Of a DNA stretch of 64,000 nt, positions 18,107 to 26,184 are shown piece by piece; positions within the stretch are counted from its first letter, which is position 1; each line of letters begins with the position of its first letter. Source of the stretch: Azospirillum oleiclasticum (GTDB lineage Bacteria > Pseudomonadota > Alphaproteobacteria > Azospirillales > Azospirillaceae). The stretch lies in the NCBI RefSeq assembly GCF_013423485.1, contig NZ_JABFFR010000015.1, positions 1-64,000 of the forward strand. The letters are read 5' to 3'. The notes beneath the pieces were generated by a model that was not told where the DNA came from, did no database searches, and worked only from the letters and a program-made list of their open reading frames with translations. The position numbers and the translations under genes were made by a program.

Positions 18107-18852
18107 CGCGGCCCCCCGTCCTCGGCGTGGATGGCGCCGTCAAGCACTATGACGGCGGCGGCGTGGTGCGCGCGCTGGATGGCGTCTCCTTCGAACTGCA
18201 CGCCGGCGAACTGCTCGGCATCATGGGGCCAAGCGGATCGGGCAAGAGCACGCTGCTCCTGATCGCCGGGCTTCTCGAACCGCCGACCGCCGGGGAGGTG
18301 CGCATCGGCGGTCAGCGGGTGTCCTGGCCGGGAGCCGACCTCGACGGGCTACGCGAGGTGCGGCGGCGGCGCATCGGCTTCGTCTTCCAGAAGCCGAACC
18401 TCATCCCGTTCCTGAACGCCACGGAGAACGTCGCCCTGGCGCTGGAGATCGACGACGTTCCCCCGGGACCGGCCCGTCGCCACGCGGGCGGTCTGCTGCG
18501 GGCGCTCGGCCTGGCGCACCGCGCCAGCAGCCTCCCGGCCCGGCTGTCCGGCGGCGAGCAGCAGCGCGTCGCGGTGGCCCGCGCGCTGGCCAACGATCCC
18601 CCGCTGATCCTTGCCGATGAGCCGACCGCGGCGCTGGACAGCGTGCGCGGCCGTCAGGTGATCGCGCTGTTCCGCCGAATCGCCGACGAACGCGGTGCCG
18701 GCATCGCCGTCGTCACACACGACCCGCGCGCGCTCGACCTGTTCGACCGCACCATCGAATTGTCCGATGGCAAACTCGTCGGCGCCAGCACGGGGATCGG
18801 CGGCTTAGTACTACAGCGGGGATTATCCGAAGGTGACGTTGAGCGGCGTTGA
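18103..18852 (+). CDS. ABC exporter ATP-binding protein (LolD/MacB/DevA type), C-terminus altered by an IS
   Basis: This 249-residue ATPase has Walker [10 protein letters not shown] (~41-49), Q-loop FVFQKPN, signature LSGGEQQRVAVARAL, Walker B LILADEPTAALD and the switch His in VVTHD. Its ATG overlaps the permease stop. The conserved part ends around residue 230 (ELSDGKL). The last ~18 residues (GGLVLQRGLSEGDVERR) are read from sequence belonging to the IS701-type remnant that starts near 18805, so the native stop was replaced. The core is complete and could still work. Confidence 0.88.
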   Translation: MTRPPVLGVDGAVKHYDGGGVVRALDGVSFELHAGELLGIMGPSGSGKSTLLLIAGLLEPPTAGEVRIGGQRVSWPGADLDGLREVRRRRIGFVFQKPNLIPFLNATENVALALEIDDVPPGPARRHAGGLLRALGLAHRASSLPARLSGGEQQRVAVARALANDPPLILADEPTAALDSVRGRQVIALFRRIADERGAGIAVVTHDPRALDLFDRTIELSDGKLVGASTGIGGLVLQRGLSEGDVERR

Positions 18853-18886
18853 CTGTTGAGCGTGGATCAGCAGGGAGGATCCACGA

Positions 18887-19105
18887 ATGACGGCCGTCAG
18901 CGAAGCAGCCGGATGGGCCAGCGCCCTGGAGGAATTGGTCGGGCACCTGGCTCCGCGTTTTCGTCGCGTGGAGGGGCGGCAACGGGCCTTGAGCTATCTA
19001 CGCGGGCTGCTGGCCCCTCTGGAGCGTAAGAACGGTTGGCATCTGGCGGAAACCGCCGGGGATCGCACCCGGAGAGCATGCAGAACCCCTGGGTGGTTCG
19101 GATAG
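18887..19105 (+). pseudogene. IS701-family transposase, N-terminal remnant
   Basis: The first ~60 codons (MTAVSEAAGWASALEELVGH, then RRVEGRQRALSYLRGLLAPL and ERKNGWHLAETAGD) match the start of IS701-type transposases. The similarity then stops and the frame ends after 72 codons, so most of the ~400-residue protein is gone. A perfect 8-bp inverted repeat (CGTGGATC/GATCCACG) lies just before the ATG. The remnant abuts the exporter ATPase on its left. Confidence 0.75.
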
Positions 19106-19149
19106 CCGTGCGGGCCGAAGGTCTGTAGGTTTGGGAACGTCTCTGCGAA

Positions 19150-19818
19150 ATGGACGTAACCATGCCTCGCTGGCCGTCTGCCAAGAGCACGCCTCCTGAA
19201 CCGCCTTCCGGCTCGATCCTGCAGGTGAAGGTTCGCCTGCTGGAGGTCAGACCCATGGTGTGGCGGCGGATCTTGGTGCCGGCTTCGTACACGCTCGAAG
19301 AACTGCACGGCGTCCTTCAAGTGGCGATGGGCTGGGAAGGCATCCACCTCTACCGGTTCCGGATCCGAGCCGTCCATTACGGCTCGTTCGATCTGTGCGT
19401 CTCCTCGCCGCGCGTGCCCCTCAACGCCTTCCGGTTCCGCAAGGGGACCAAGATCACCTACGACTACGACATGGCGGCCTTCTGGCGGCACGAAGTCCGG
19501 ATCGAGGATCGTCTGGATCCCGAGCCGGGTCGGTCCTATCCGGTCTGCATCGCCGGAGACAACACCTGTCCGCCCGAGGACTGCGGCGGGCCGGAGGGCT
19601 ATGCGGACCGGCGTCACAACGCTGTCGGGTTCGACGCCATGGACGACGTCGCCACGCTGGCCGGCCTGATCGAGGCGATCGTGGTCGAGAAGAACATCGG
19701 CCTGCTCGACGATCCCGACACGCGCTGGAATTTGGAGGAGGTCGCCGACCGCATCCGGGCCAGCGAGCCCTTCCTGCCCAACGCCTTTTCCCGGCGCGCG
19801 GTCAACCGCCGCTTCTGA
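19150..19818 (+). CDS. Plasmid pRiA4b ORF-3 family protein
   Basis: The 222-residue protein has the family pattern: an N-terminal beta strand ILQVKVRLLEVRPMVWRRI, then TLEELHGVLQVAMGWEGIHLYRF, a middle FRKGTKITYDYDMAAFWRHEVRIE, and a Cys pair in CIAGDNTCPPEDCGGPEGY that may bind metal. Proteins of this family are common on rhizobial and Azospirillum plasmids and beside IS elements. Their biochemical role is not established. It lies between an IS701 remnant and a recombinase gene and has no obvious operon partner. An alternative start is the ATG at 19162. Confidence 0.75.
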   Translation: MDVTMPRWPSAKSTPPEPPSGSILQVKVRLLEVRPMVWRRILVPASYTLEELHGVLQVAMGWEGIHLYRFRIRAVHYGSFDLCVSSPRVPLNAFRFRKGTKITYDYDMAAFWRHEVRIEDRLDPEPGRSYPVCIAGDNTCPPEDCGGPEGYADRRHNAVGFDAMDDVATLAGLIEAIVVEKNIGLLDDPDTRWNLEEVADRIRASEPFLPNAFSRRAVNRRF

Positions 19819-19844
19819 CAGGACGAGCACCACATGGTCATGCA

Positions 19845-20636
19845 TCAGCAGCTCTGACGGGAGCCGCCCAGCAGGTCGGCGGCGAAGGCGGCGGCCGGAG
19901 CTCCGTGGTTGGCGGCGATCACCTGCACCAGCACCCGGCCGCCGGGGGCGGTGACTTGGTCGAACTTGCGCCGCAGCGTCGCCGCGCTGGTCTCGGCGTA
20001 GTTCCCGGTGGTGGCGATGTCGTCGTGACCGAGAAAGCGCTGGACGTCGGTGATGTCGAGGCCGAGCGCCAGCAGCCTGGTCGCCATGATGTGGCGCAGC
20101 AGGTGCGGGTACAGGCGCTTGGTGATGCCGGCGGCGTCGGCGACCTCGCGCACCATCTGGCCGATGCGTTGCCGGGAGTAGACGTGCGGATATGGCCCGG
20201 CTCCCTTCTCGCGGCTGGGGAACAGGGGCCCGGCCCGCCGTTTGCCGATGTGCAGGGCGAGCAGCCGGGCCAGCTCGAGGCGGATCGGCACCTCGCGACG
20301 CTTGCCGCCCTTGCCGGCGGTGATGGTGACGATGCGCTCGGCGAGGCTGACGTCCTCGATCCGCAGCGCCACGAACTCCGACACCCGGGTGCCGGTTTCC
20401 AGCAGCGTCTGCATCATCAGGCCGACCGGCCCACTGTGGGCGTAAGCGTGGTCGATGAAGCGCAGCTCCTCCTCCAGGCTCAGCCGGGCGGGGGCGCCGC
20501 GCCGGGGTTTGGGCGCGGTGAGCCCGGCCATCCGGCGCGCCGCCTTGAAGACGGCCTTGGTCTGGAGGTAGTCCAGCCCCTCGCGGGCGATCAGGGCGGC
20601 GATCTCACCGGCACCCCGCTCGATGTACCTGGCCAT
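19845..20636 (-). CDS. Tyrosine recombinase/integrase
   Basis: The 263-residue site-specific recombinase is complete. The catalytic domain shows Arg I in ETGTRVSEFVALR, Lys in the TAGKGGKRREVPI hairpin, HLLRH (His-x-x-Arg), LGHDD, and the nucleophile Tyr in TTGNYAE. The N-terminal SAM-like domain is short. The ATG at 20636 starts MARYIERGAGE; 38 residues further upstream in frame are Arg-rich and non-family. It lies tail-to-tail with the pRiA4b gene and divergent from the truncated ISKra4 transposase. It could be part of an integrative element, but no attachment site was identified. Confidence 0.85.
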   Translation of the reverse strand: MARYIERGAGEIAALIAREGLDYLQTKAVFKAARRMAGLTAPKPRRGAPARLSLEEELRFIDHAYAHSGPVGLMMQTLLETGTRVSEFVALRIEDVSLAERIVTITAGKGGKRREVPIRLELARLLALHIGKRRAGPLFPSREKGAGPYPHVYSRQRIGQMVREVADAAGITKRLYPHLLRHIMATRLLALGLDITDVQRFLGHDDIATTGNYAETSAATLRRKFDQVTAPGGRVLVQVIAANHGAPAAAFAADLLGGSRQSC

Positions 20637-20776
20637 GAGTTTGCCTCGGCGGTTCTGGAGAACAGACCGGGTTGCAGCATAGGCCGGTGTGGCGCGAGAC
20701 TGAAGCCTCCGGCGGGGATGCCGGCGCGGCCGGTTTTCCTCTCCGGGCATTCTGGAAAACCCATGGGGAGGCGGCC

Positions 20777-21481
20777 ATGCGCGTCGAGATCCAGCTCCGC
20801 ATCGTCGGCGACAACGACACCGTGCTCAGCGACGACACGGTTCTCCACCTCGACCGGCTGACCGAGGAACTGGCGGCGGTGGGGCTGTCGCTCGCCGAGG
20901 CCAAGACCCTGCTGGCCGGCATCCAGAACCGTATGGTCACCGCCCAGGCCGCCGACCATGTGGCCCGGCACCGCCACTGTCCCGCCTGCGAGCGGCGGCA
21001 ACCGCTCAAGGGACACGAGACCATCGTCTTCCGCACCGTCTTCGGTGTGGTCCGGCTGCCCAGCCCGCGTCTGGTCCACTGCCGCTGTCAGGCCGCCAAC
21101 CGTCGGACCTTCTGCCCGTTGACCGGGCTGTTCACCGAACACACCGCGCCGGAGCAGCTGTACCTGGAGAGCAAGTGGGCGTCGCTGGTGTCGTACGGGC
21201 TGACGGCCGACCTGCTGAAGGAGGTACTGCCGATCGGCACCACGGTGAACGCCTCGACCATCCGCAACCACCTCCATAAAGTGGCCCGCCGCTGCGACGC
21301 CGACCTCGGACCCGAACGGATCGGGTTCATCGAAGGGTGCCCGGCCGACTGGAAGGGGCTGCCGATCCCGGAAGGCCCGATCGTCATCGGCCTCGACGGC
21401 GGCCATGTCCGCAACTGGGCCGACAAGAAAGCCCGTTATTCGGTAGCAAACACACCCAGCCAAAAAACGCGATGCATGTAG
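20777..21481 (+). pseudogene. ISKra4-family transposase, truncated after residue ~222
   Basis: The N-terminal half is intact in one frame: MRVEIQLRIVGDND, LGLSLAEAK-like VGLSLAEAKTLLAG, the Cys cluster CPACERRQPLKGHE and CRCQAANRR, and the first catalytic region VIGLDGGHVRNW. Similarity ends near 21440 and the next bases lead into an IS3-family element starting at 21486. It belongs to a different subgroup from the copy at 11390. The native C-terminal half is not found on the other side of the IS3 element, so deletion accompanied or followed that insertion. Confidence 0.8.
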
Positions 21482-21514
21482 ATATTGACCCAGCCCCCGC
21501 CGCTGCTCCAGGGA

Positions 21515-22474
21515 TCAGTAGAGTCTCGGCGGTTGATGCCTGACGTGGGAGCTGACACCCGCCCTGTCGATCACATCCGATGAAAAGAAAATTGCTGTTT
21601 GCTGGCCCTGTGGAGTTGTGGGCAAGCCGGCAGGCTTGTCCAGCAAATCCACAGGGCACCACCGCGCCGCGTGCTCGGCCGGCGTCCGCCAACCGAGCGC
21701 GCCATGTGGGCGGACGTGGTTGTAGTCCTCCCGCCATGCCGCCAACTCGGCCCGCGCCTGGGTCAGGCTGAGGAACAGGGTCTCGTTCAGGAACTCGTCC
21801 CGCAGGCGGCCGATGAAGCTCTCGGCGTAGGCGTTCTCGACCGGCTTGCCGGGTCGGATGTAGCACCAGTCCACGCAGCGCTCCTGACACCAGCCCAGCA
21901 CCGCGTTCGAGGTGAACTCGGTGCCATTGTCCGAGATGATCCGCCCCGGCTTGCCGTGGACTTCCACCAGCCGCGACAGCTCGCGCACCACCCGATGGCC
22001 GCTGATCGAGGTGTCGGCGATCGACAGCAGGTTCAGCTTCGTCACCACGTCGATCACCACCAGGAACCGGATACGCCGGCCGCAGGCCAAGCTGTCACTG
22101 GCGAAGTCCAAAGCCCAGGCCTGATGGGGCCGCTCGTACACCATCGGCGCCAGCCGGGCACCCAGTGCACGCTTGCGACCGCCGCGGCGACGCACCGCCA
22201 GCCCTTCCTCCCGGTACAGCCGATAGACGCGCTTGTGATTGACGCGAAGGCCTTCACGCCGGAGCAGCACCGTCAGGCGGCGATAGCCGAAGCGCCGCCG
22301 TTCCGCCGCCAGCGTCAGCAACCGTTCCCGCGTCAGCCCGTCCGGCTCTCGCCGCGACCGGTAACGGACGCTCGATCGGCCAAGCCCCAGAACACGACAC
22401 GCCCGCCGCTGGCTCACCTGATGTCCCGTCACCAGATGAACCGCGGCTTTCCGTCGAACGGCGGGCGTTACCAT
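21515..22474 (-). CDS. IS3-family OrfB transposase (DDE integrase domain)
   Basis: From the ATG at 22474 the reading frame gives 319 residues. In vivo it is probably made mainly as an OrfAB fusion by -1 slippage on the A7 run at 22474-22480. The rve catalytic core has the first Asp in WALDFASD, the second in IISDNGTEF and Glu in [14 protein letters not shown], followed by [15 protein letters not shown]. All three acidic residues are present and there is no internal stop, so it should be active. Confidence 0.9.
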   Translation of the reverse strand: MVTPAVRRKAAVHLVTGHQVSQRRACRVLGLGRSSVRYRSRREPDGLTRERLLTLAAERRRFGYRRLTVLLRREGLRVNHKRVYRLYREEGLAVRRRGGRKRALGARLAPMVYERPHQAWALDFASDSLACGRRIRFLVVIDVVTKLNLLSIADTSISGHRVVRELSRLVEVHGKPGRIISDNGTEFTSNAVLGWCQERCVDWCYIRPGKPVENAYAESFIGRLRDEFLNETLFLSLTQARAELAAWREDYNHVRPHGALGWRTPAEHAARWCPVDLLDKPAGLPTTPQGQQTAIFFSSDVIDRAGVSSHVRHQPPRLY

Positions 22475-22734
22475 TTTTTTGATGCCACGTCCTTCAGCAT
22501 CACGATGTCCAGTTGCTGATCGGCGACAATCCGTTTCAGCCGCGCATTCTCCGCCTCCAGCGCCTTCAGACGCTGAGCGTCGGAAACTTCCATTCCACCG
22601 TACTTGGCCTTCCACTTGTAGAACGTCGCCTGGCTGACGCCGTGACGGCGGCACACCTCCGCCGTCTTCGCTCCGGCCTCCTGTTCCTTCAGGATGGCGA
22701 TGATCTGCGCCTCGCTGAAACGGCTCGCCTTCAT
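22468..22734 (-). CDS. IS3-family OrfA (HTH DNA-binding protein)
   Basis: The 88-residue protein contains a helix-turn-helix ([16 protein letters not shown], then [23 protein letters not shown]) and a leucine-zipper-like C-terminus ([15 protein letters not shown]). It binds the inverted ends and dimerises. The last codons read through AAAAAAA; a -1 slip there gives the OrfAB transposase, while the zero frame ends at TAA. Confidence 0.9.
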   Translation of the reverse strand: MKASRFSEAQIIAILKEQEAGAKTAEVCRRHGVSQATFYKWKAKYGGMEVSDAQRLKALEAENARLKRIVADQQLDIVMLKDVASKKW

Positions 22735-22884
22735 GATCGTCCAACCCCTCTCCGTTGGGTCGGACTCTATTTCAACCTAGACCTCTTTCCAGGGGCTGGG
22801 TCACAGTGCATCAGTCACCTCGTGCAGAGACGTGACCCTCTACGTTCATCCCGCCGTTTCGATCAAGCTGGCGCGAAAGCTGCC

Positions 22885-22904
22885 GGAACCGCGCGCACGG
22901 TTCC
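22885..22904 (-). terminator. Stem-loop after the sugar-acid operon
   Basis: GGAACCG and CGGTTCC form a perfect 7-bp stem with a 6-base loop 25 bases beyond the last gene of the leftward operon. There is no clear U-run, so it may be a weak terminator or an mRNA-stabilising hairpin. Confidence 0.35.
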
Positions 22905-22928
22905 CACTTCACGTTGACGCGCCGACCG

Positions 22929-24251
22929 TCAATGTCCGTCCGGCCACGAGTCGAGAAGGCGGCCGGCCGCGTCGAACCGCATCGGCACGGGTTCCCCCAG
23001 GATCTCGATCCCGGGCCGGGAGGCGAGCCGCGGGAGCAGCGCCTCGGACGCGTAGAGATGCTCCAGGTGCAGGGTGTTGGGGATGCGGATCATGGTGATC
23101 GCGTCCGGCGTCTGCGATTCGCAGGTCTTCACCGCCGCCTGGATCGCGGTCTTGTCGTCCGGCATCGCCATCGGCAGCGACGCGGCGATTAGCACGCCGG
23201 AGGTCAGGGAATTGGTGTAGACCGACTCCCGGTCGAAGCGGTCGAACAGCCGCTCGGTGATCACGTCGGCGCGCGCCACCCCGTTGGCGTTCCCCTGGCT
23301 CTTGTCCGTCACGTCCAGCACGACGATGCGCGACACCGACGGGCCGCCGCTGATCGCGGTGGTGGAGGGGCGGCCCGTGATGTTCGGGTCCATGCCGCTG
23401 CCGGAGAATTCCTTACCGACATGGTCCACCAGCAACACGTCCAGCGGACCGGATGCCAGCGGTTGGTCGAGCGGTCCCAGCGGCAGGCGCGGCATGTTGC
23501 GCATGGCTTCTGCCAGATGCTCCCGCTCGCGCTCGATCATGCCGTCGGGCGGCAGCACCACGATCTTGGACAGCCGGTCGTAGGCGTTCTCGATGGTGCC
23601 GATGCCGAACAGCACCCGGCAGGTCCTCAGCTTGACGCGCGCCATCTCGACGATGAAGCGGCCGACGTGGTTGAACCCCCAGGCGTGGCAATTCTCCGCA
23701 CCCGATTGCTTGCCGAGCCCGATGGACAGCATCTTGACCAAGCCGCTTTCGTTCGCGGCGCGGAAGGCACTGTGCGGCTTGATGCGGTTGAACAGGACGA
23801 TGCCGTCGGCTTCAAAAGCCAAGCGATCGACGCGCACGGACATGCCGTTGTCGAGCCGGCCGACCTCCACCGTCTCCATGCTCGACCGGATCGGGCAGCC
23901 GGCGGTCGCCTCCGTCACGCCGAGCTGCTCCAGCACCTTCACCTGCCCTTCGGCGGTGGCGCCGCCGTGGCTGCCCATCGATGGGACGATGAAGGGCTGG
24001 GCGCCCAGCGCGCGCAGTTCGGCCACGATCGCCCGCACGAGTTCCGGCAGGCTGGCAAGGCCACGGCTGCCGACGGTGAGCGCCACCGACATGCCGGGCC
24101 GGATGCTCCCCGCCACCACGGGGGCCGCCGCCATGGCCTCGCGCACCGCGCAGGCCGGGTCGGGGGTGCCGCCGGTGTCGAACCGCTGGCGCACGAGCGC
24201 CATCCGCGGCAGCGGAACATTCTCCACCAGCTTGACGTAGCTCGGCCTCAT
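22929..24251 (-). CDS. LarA-like nickel-pincer racemase/epimerase family protein
   Basis: The protein has 440 residues, close to the ~425 of lactate racemase LarA. Conserved residues fit the family: MGSHGGAT (His95), KPH (His160), ESGLVKMLSIGLGK (Lys173, Lys181) and FNH (His195), matching the order of LarA's two catalytic His, cofactor Lys and nickel His. LarA homologues racemise or epimerise 2-hydroxyacids using the nickel-pincer nucleotide; many have substrates other than lactate. The cofactor genes larB, larC and larE are not in the window. It is last in an operon for sugar-acid breakdown, so epimerising a C4-C6 sugar acid at C2 is a reasonable inference. The ATG at 24251 was chosen because the upstream extension lies in the spacer and the previous gene. 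Confidence 0.72.
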   Translation of the reverse strand: MRPSYVKLVENVPLPRMALVRQRFDTGGTPDPACAVREAMAAAPVVAGSIRPGMSVALTVGSRGLASLPELVRAIVAELRALGAQPFIVPSMGSHGGATAEGQVKVLEQLGVTEATAGCPIRSSMETVEVGRLDNGMSVRVDRLAFEADGIVLFNRIKPHSAFRAANESGLVKMLSIGLGKQSGAENCHAWGFNHVGRFIVEMARVKLRTCRVLFGIGTIENAYDRLSKIVVLPPDGMIEREREHLAEAMRNMPRLPLGPLDQPLASGPLDVLLVDHVGKEFSGSGMDPNITGRPSTTAISGGPSVSRIVVLDVTDKSQGNANGVARADVITERLFDRFDRESVYTNSLTSGVLIAASLPMAMPDDKTAIQAAVKTCESQTPDAITMIRIPNTLHLEHLYASEALLPRLASRPGIEILGEPVPMRFDAAGRLLDSWPDGH

Positions 24252-24271
24252 CCGGTCAGTCCTCCGGCCCG

Positions 24272-25237
24272 TCACGGGTGCACGAAAAAGTGGCGATCGA
24301 CGTCCTGCCCGGACAGGAGCGCGATGACGTTCCGCACGGTTCGCAGCGACACCTCGCGGCGGGCGTCCTCGGTGACGCCGCCGATGTGCGGCGACAGGAT
24401 CACGTTGTCCAGCCCCCACAGCGGGTTGTCGGCCGCCGGCGGCTCCGGCGAGAAGCAGTCGAGCCCCGCGCCGGCGATGACGCCGCCGCGCAGTGCCTCC
24501 ACCAGCGCCGGCTCGTCCACCACCTCGCCGCGGGCGGTGTTGATCAGCAGAGCCGTCGGCTTCATCAGCCGCAGTTCGGGCGCACCGATCAGATTGCGGG
24601 TCTGCGGGGTGAGCGGGCAATGCAGGCTCACCACGTCGCTCCCGGCCAGCAGCGAGGGCAGATCCGCCGCCCGCGCGATGTCCGGCCCGAACGCTCCATC
24701 CGGCGCGAAGGGGTCATGGGCAGCCACCGTCATGCCGAGGGGCTGGACCATCGCGGCGAGCCTGCGCCCGATCTCCCCCATGCCGACCAGCCCGAGCCGC
24801 CGCCCGTGCAACTCGAAACCAGTATAGATCTTCGCCGCCCAGCCGCCGCCGCGCACGAAGGCGTCCTGCCGGCGTACGTCCTTCGCGAGCGCCAGCATCA
24901 ACGCCAGCGCATGCTCCGCCACCGATCGGGCGTTCGCCCCCACCGCGGCCAGCACCGGCAAGCCAAGGCGGGCCGCGGCGGCCACGTCGATGTCGTTGGT
25001 GCCCGCGCCATGTTTGGCGACGACCTTGAGGCGCTGCGACGCGCGCAGGATGTCCTCGTCGATCCGCTCCACCAGCCGCACGACGATCGCGTCCGGCTGC
25101 CGTTCGGCGAGGAGTGCCAGGGTCTCCTCCTTCTTCGGATAAGCGCCGGTGGCGAATGACCGGATTCCGGCGTCGCGCAGCAGCGCTTCCGCGCCTTCGG
25201 TCACCGGACCGCCGAGACTGACCACGGTCAAGGTCAT
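24272..25237 (-). CDS. D-2-hydroxyacid dehydrogenase (NAD-binding, SerA/GhrB-like)
   Basis: A 321-residue protein with the two-domain 2-hydroxyacid dehydrogenase fold. The Rossmann glycine motif is LGLVGMGEIGRRLA near 145-158. The substrate and catalytic region includes INTARGEVVDEPAL (with the Arg before it in the family position), LDCFSPEPP and SPHIGGVTEDA, containing the catalytic Glu and His. GAGTNDIDV is the usual substrate-loop phrase. GAGGAG lies seven bases before the ATG at 25237, so this start was preferred to 25252, which overlaps the upstream stop. It would interconvert a 2-hydroxy acid and a 2-oxo acid with NAD(P)H. In this operon the substrate may be the product of the LarA-like protein or an aldolase product. 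Confidence 0.85.
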   Translation of the reverse strand: MTLTVVSLGGPVTEGAEALLRDAGIRSFATGAYPKKEETLALLAERQPDAIVVRLVERIDEDILRASQRLKVVAKHGAGTNDIDVAAAARLGLPVLAAVGANARSVAEHALALMLALAKDVRRQDAFVRGGGWAAKIYTGFELHGRRLGLVGMGEIGRRLAAMVQPLGMTVAAHDPFAPDGAFGPDIARAADLPSLLAGSDVVSLHCPLTPQTRNLIGAPELRLMKPTALLINTARGEVVDEPALVEALRGGVIAGAGLDCFSPEPPAADNPLWGLDNVILSPHIGGVTEDARREVSLRTVRNVIALLSGQDVDRHFFVHP

Positions 25238-25248
25238 GGACCGGCTCC

Positions 25249-26136
25249 TCACACGGCTTCGGCGTAGGTCGCGGCGAGCGCGGCGATCCGGGCATCCACT
25301 TCCCCGGCGATCAGCACCGGCGCGCGGCTGGCCCCGACGTCCGGCACGGCGTGCCGCAGCGCCCTCTTGACCATGGCCGGCGGGAAACCGAAGGCGTACA
25401 GGTCCTTGCGAAGGGTGCTGAAGCGGGTTTGATGCTCCTCCGCCGCGGCGAGGTCGCCGCGCACGAAGCTGGCGTGGATGCCGTTGAGCGTCACGGGGGC
25501 GATGTTGCCCAGGCCGGAGATACAGCCCGCAGCACCATGGCGCAGCCCGTGCAGGACCAGCGAATCCGGGCCGACCAGCACGTCGAAGTCCGACCGCTCC
25601 CGCGCGATCGCGAGGAAGCCGTCGAGACTTTCCTGCGAGCCGGCGCTGTCCTTGATGCCGATGATGTTCGGGTGTTCGGCCAACGTACGCGCGGTGTCCG
25701 GCTGCAGCGTGTTCCCCGTACGCGCCGGGATGTTGTAGAGATACACCGGCACGGTCAAAGCGTCCGCCACTTGGCGGTAATGGTCGATCAGCTCATCCTG
25801 CGAGCAGGCGATGAAGGACGGCGTGATGGCCGACACCGCGCGCACGCCGAGCCCCTGGACGGCCTTGCCCAGCGCGATGGTCTGGTGGGTCGAGATCTCG
25901 CCGACATGCGCCAGGACCGGGACGCGCCCGCCGGCCGCCTCGACGCAGATCGCGGCGACTTTCACCTTCTCCTCGAAGGAGAGGGCGTAGAACTCCCCGT
26001 TGGTGCCGGCGCAGAACACGCCGTTGCCGACGGCGGCCTGCCGGGCAACCTGGCGGCGGAGTGCGGCGGCGTTGACGGACTCCTCCGCGTCGAAGGGGGT
26101 GACGATGGCGACGAAGGGACCGGTGATCCTGGTCAT
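25249..26136 (-). CDS. DapA/N-acetylneuraminate lyase family aldolase
   Basis: This class-I aldolase family member is 295 residues long. Schiff-base Lys lies in GIKDSAGS near 162 and the catalytic Tyr in VYLYNIPARTG near 134. The first-Thr motif reads GTNGEFYAL rather than the GTTGE of true dihydrodipicolinate synthases, so lysine biosynthesis is unlikely. Related enzymes cleave or dehydrate 2-keto-3-deoxy sugar acids. It starts 48 bases after the iron alcohol dehydrogenase and ends close to the dehydrogenase gene. The context (sugar-acid kinase, PdxA2, TctABC) supports a sugar-acid substrate. The exact reaction is not readable. Confidence 0.85.
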   Translation of the reverse strand: MTRITGPFVAIVTPFDAEESVNAAALRRQVARQAAVGNGVFCAGTNGEFYALSFEEKVKVAAICVEAAGGRVPVLAHVGEISTHQTIALGKAVQGLGVRAVSAITPSFIACSQDELIDHYRQVADALTVPVYLYNIPARTGNTLQPDTARTLAEHPNIIGIKDSAGSQESLDGFLAIARERSDFDVLVGPDSLVLHGLRHGAAGCISGLGNIAPVTLNGIHASFVRGDLAAAEEHQTRFSTLRKDLYAFGFPPAMVKRALRHAVPDVGASRAPVLIAGEVDARIAALAATYAEAV

Positions 26137-26184
26137 GGCCTGAAGCCTCGGAATGGGTGTGGGACGGCGGCGCGGTGGATCGGC

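Larger units (their letters stand above)
21486..22803 (-). mobile_element. IS3-family element (IS407-like), apparently complete
   Basis: The 1318-bp element starts TGACCCAGCCCC and ends with the exact complement GGGGCTGGGTCA (22792-22803), giving TG...CA termini. It encodes orfA and orfB in overlapping frames with a run of seven A at the junction, the usual -1 frameshift arrangement. No 4-bp target duplication is evident in the flanks (atat versus cagt), consistent with later rearrangement. It is the only insertion sequence in the window that looks functional. Confidence 0.85.

Noticed and set aside
22468..22744. OrfA/OrfB frame break of the IS3 element considered as a pseudogene
   Set aside because: The break coincides with an A7 slippery run in the usual IS3 position, so it is programmed frameshifting.
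23000..24250. LarA-like gene considered as an ordinary lactate racemase
   Set aside because: No lactate genes and no larBCE are nearby, and the operon is for sugar acids, so the lactate assignment is not supported.
25249..26136. DapA-like gene considered as dihydrodipicolinate synthase
   Set aside because: The GTTGE motif reads GTNGE and the gene lies in a catabolic operon, so a lysine biosynthesis role is unlikely.
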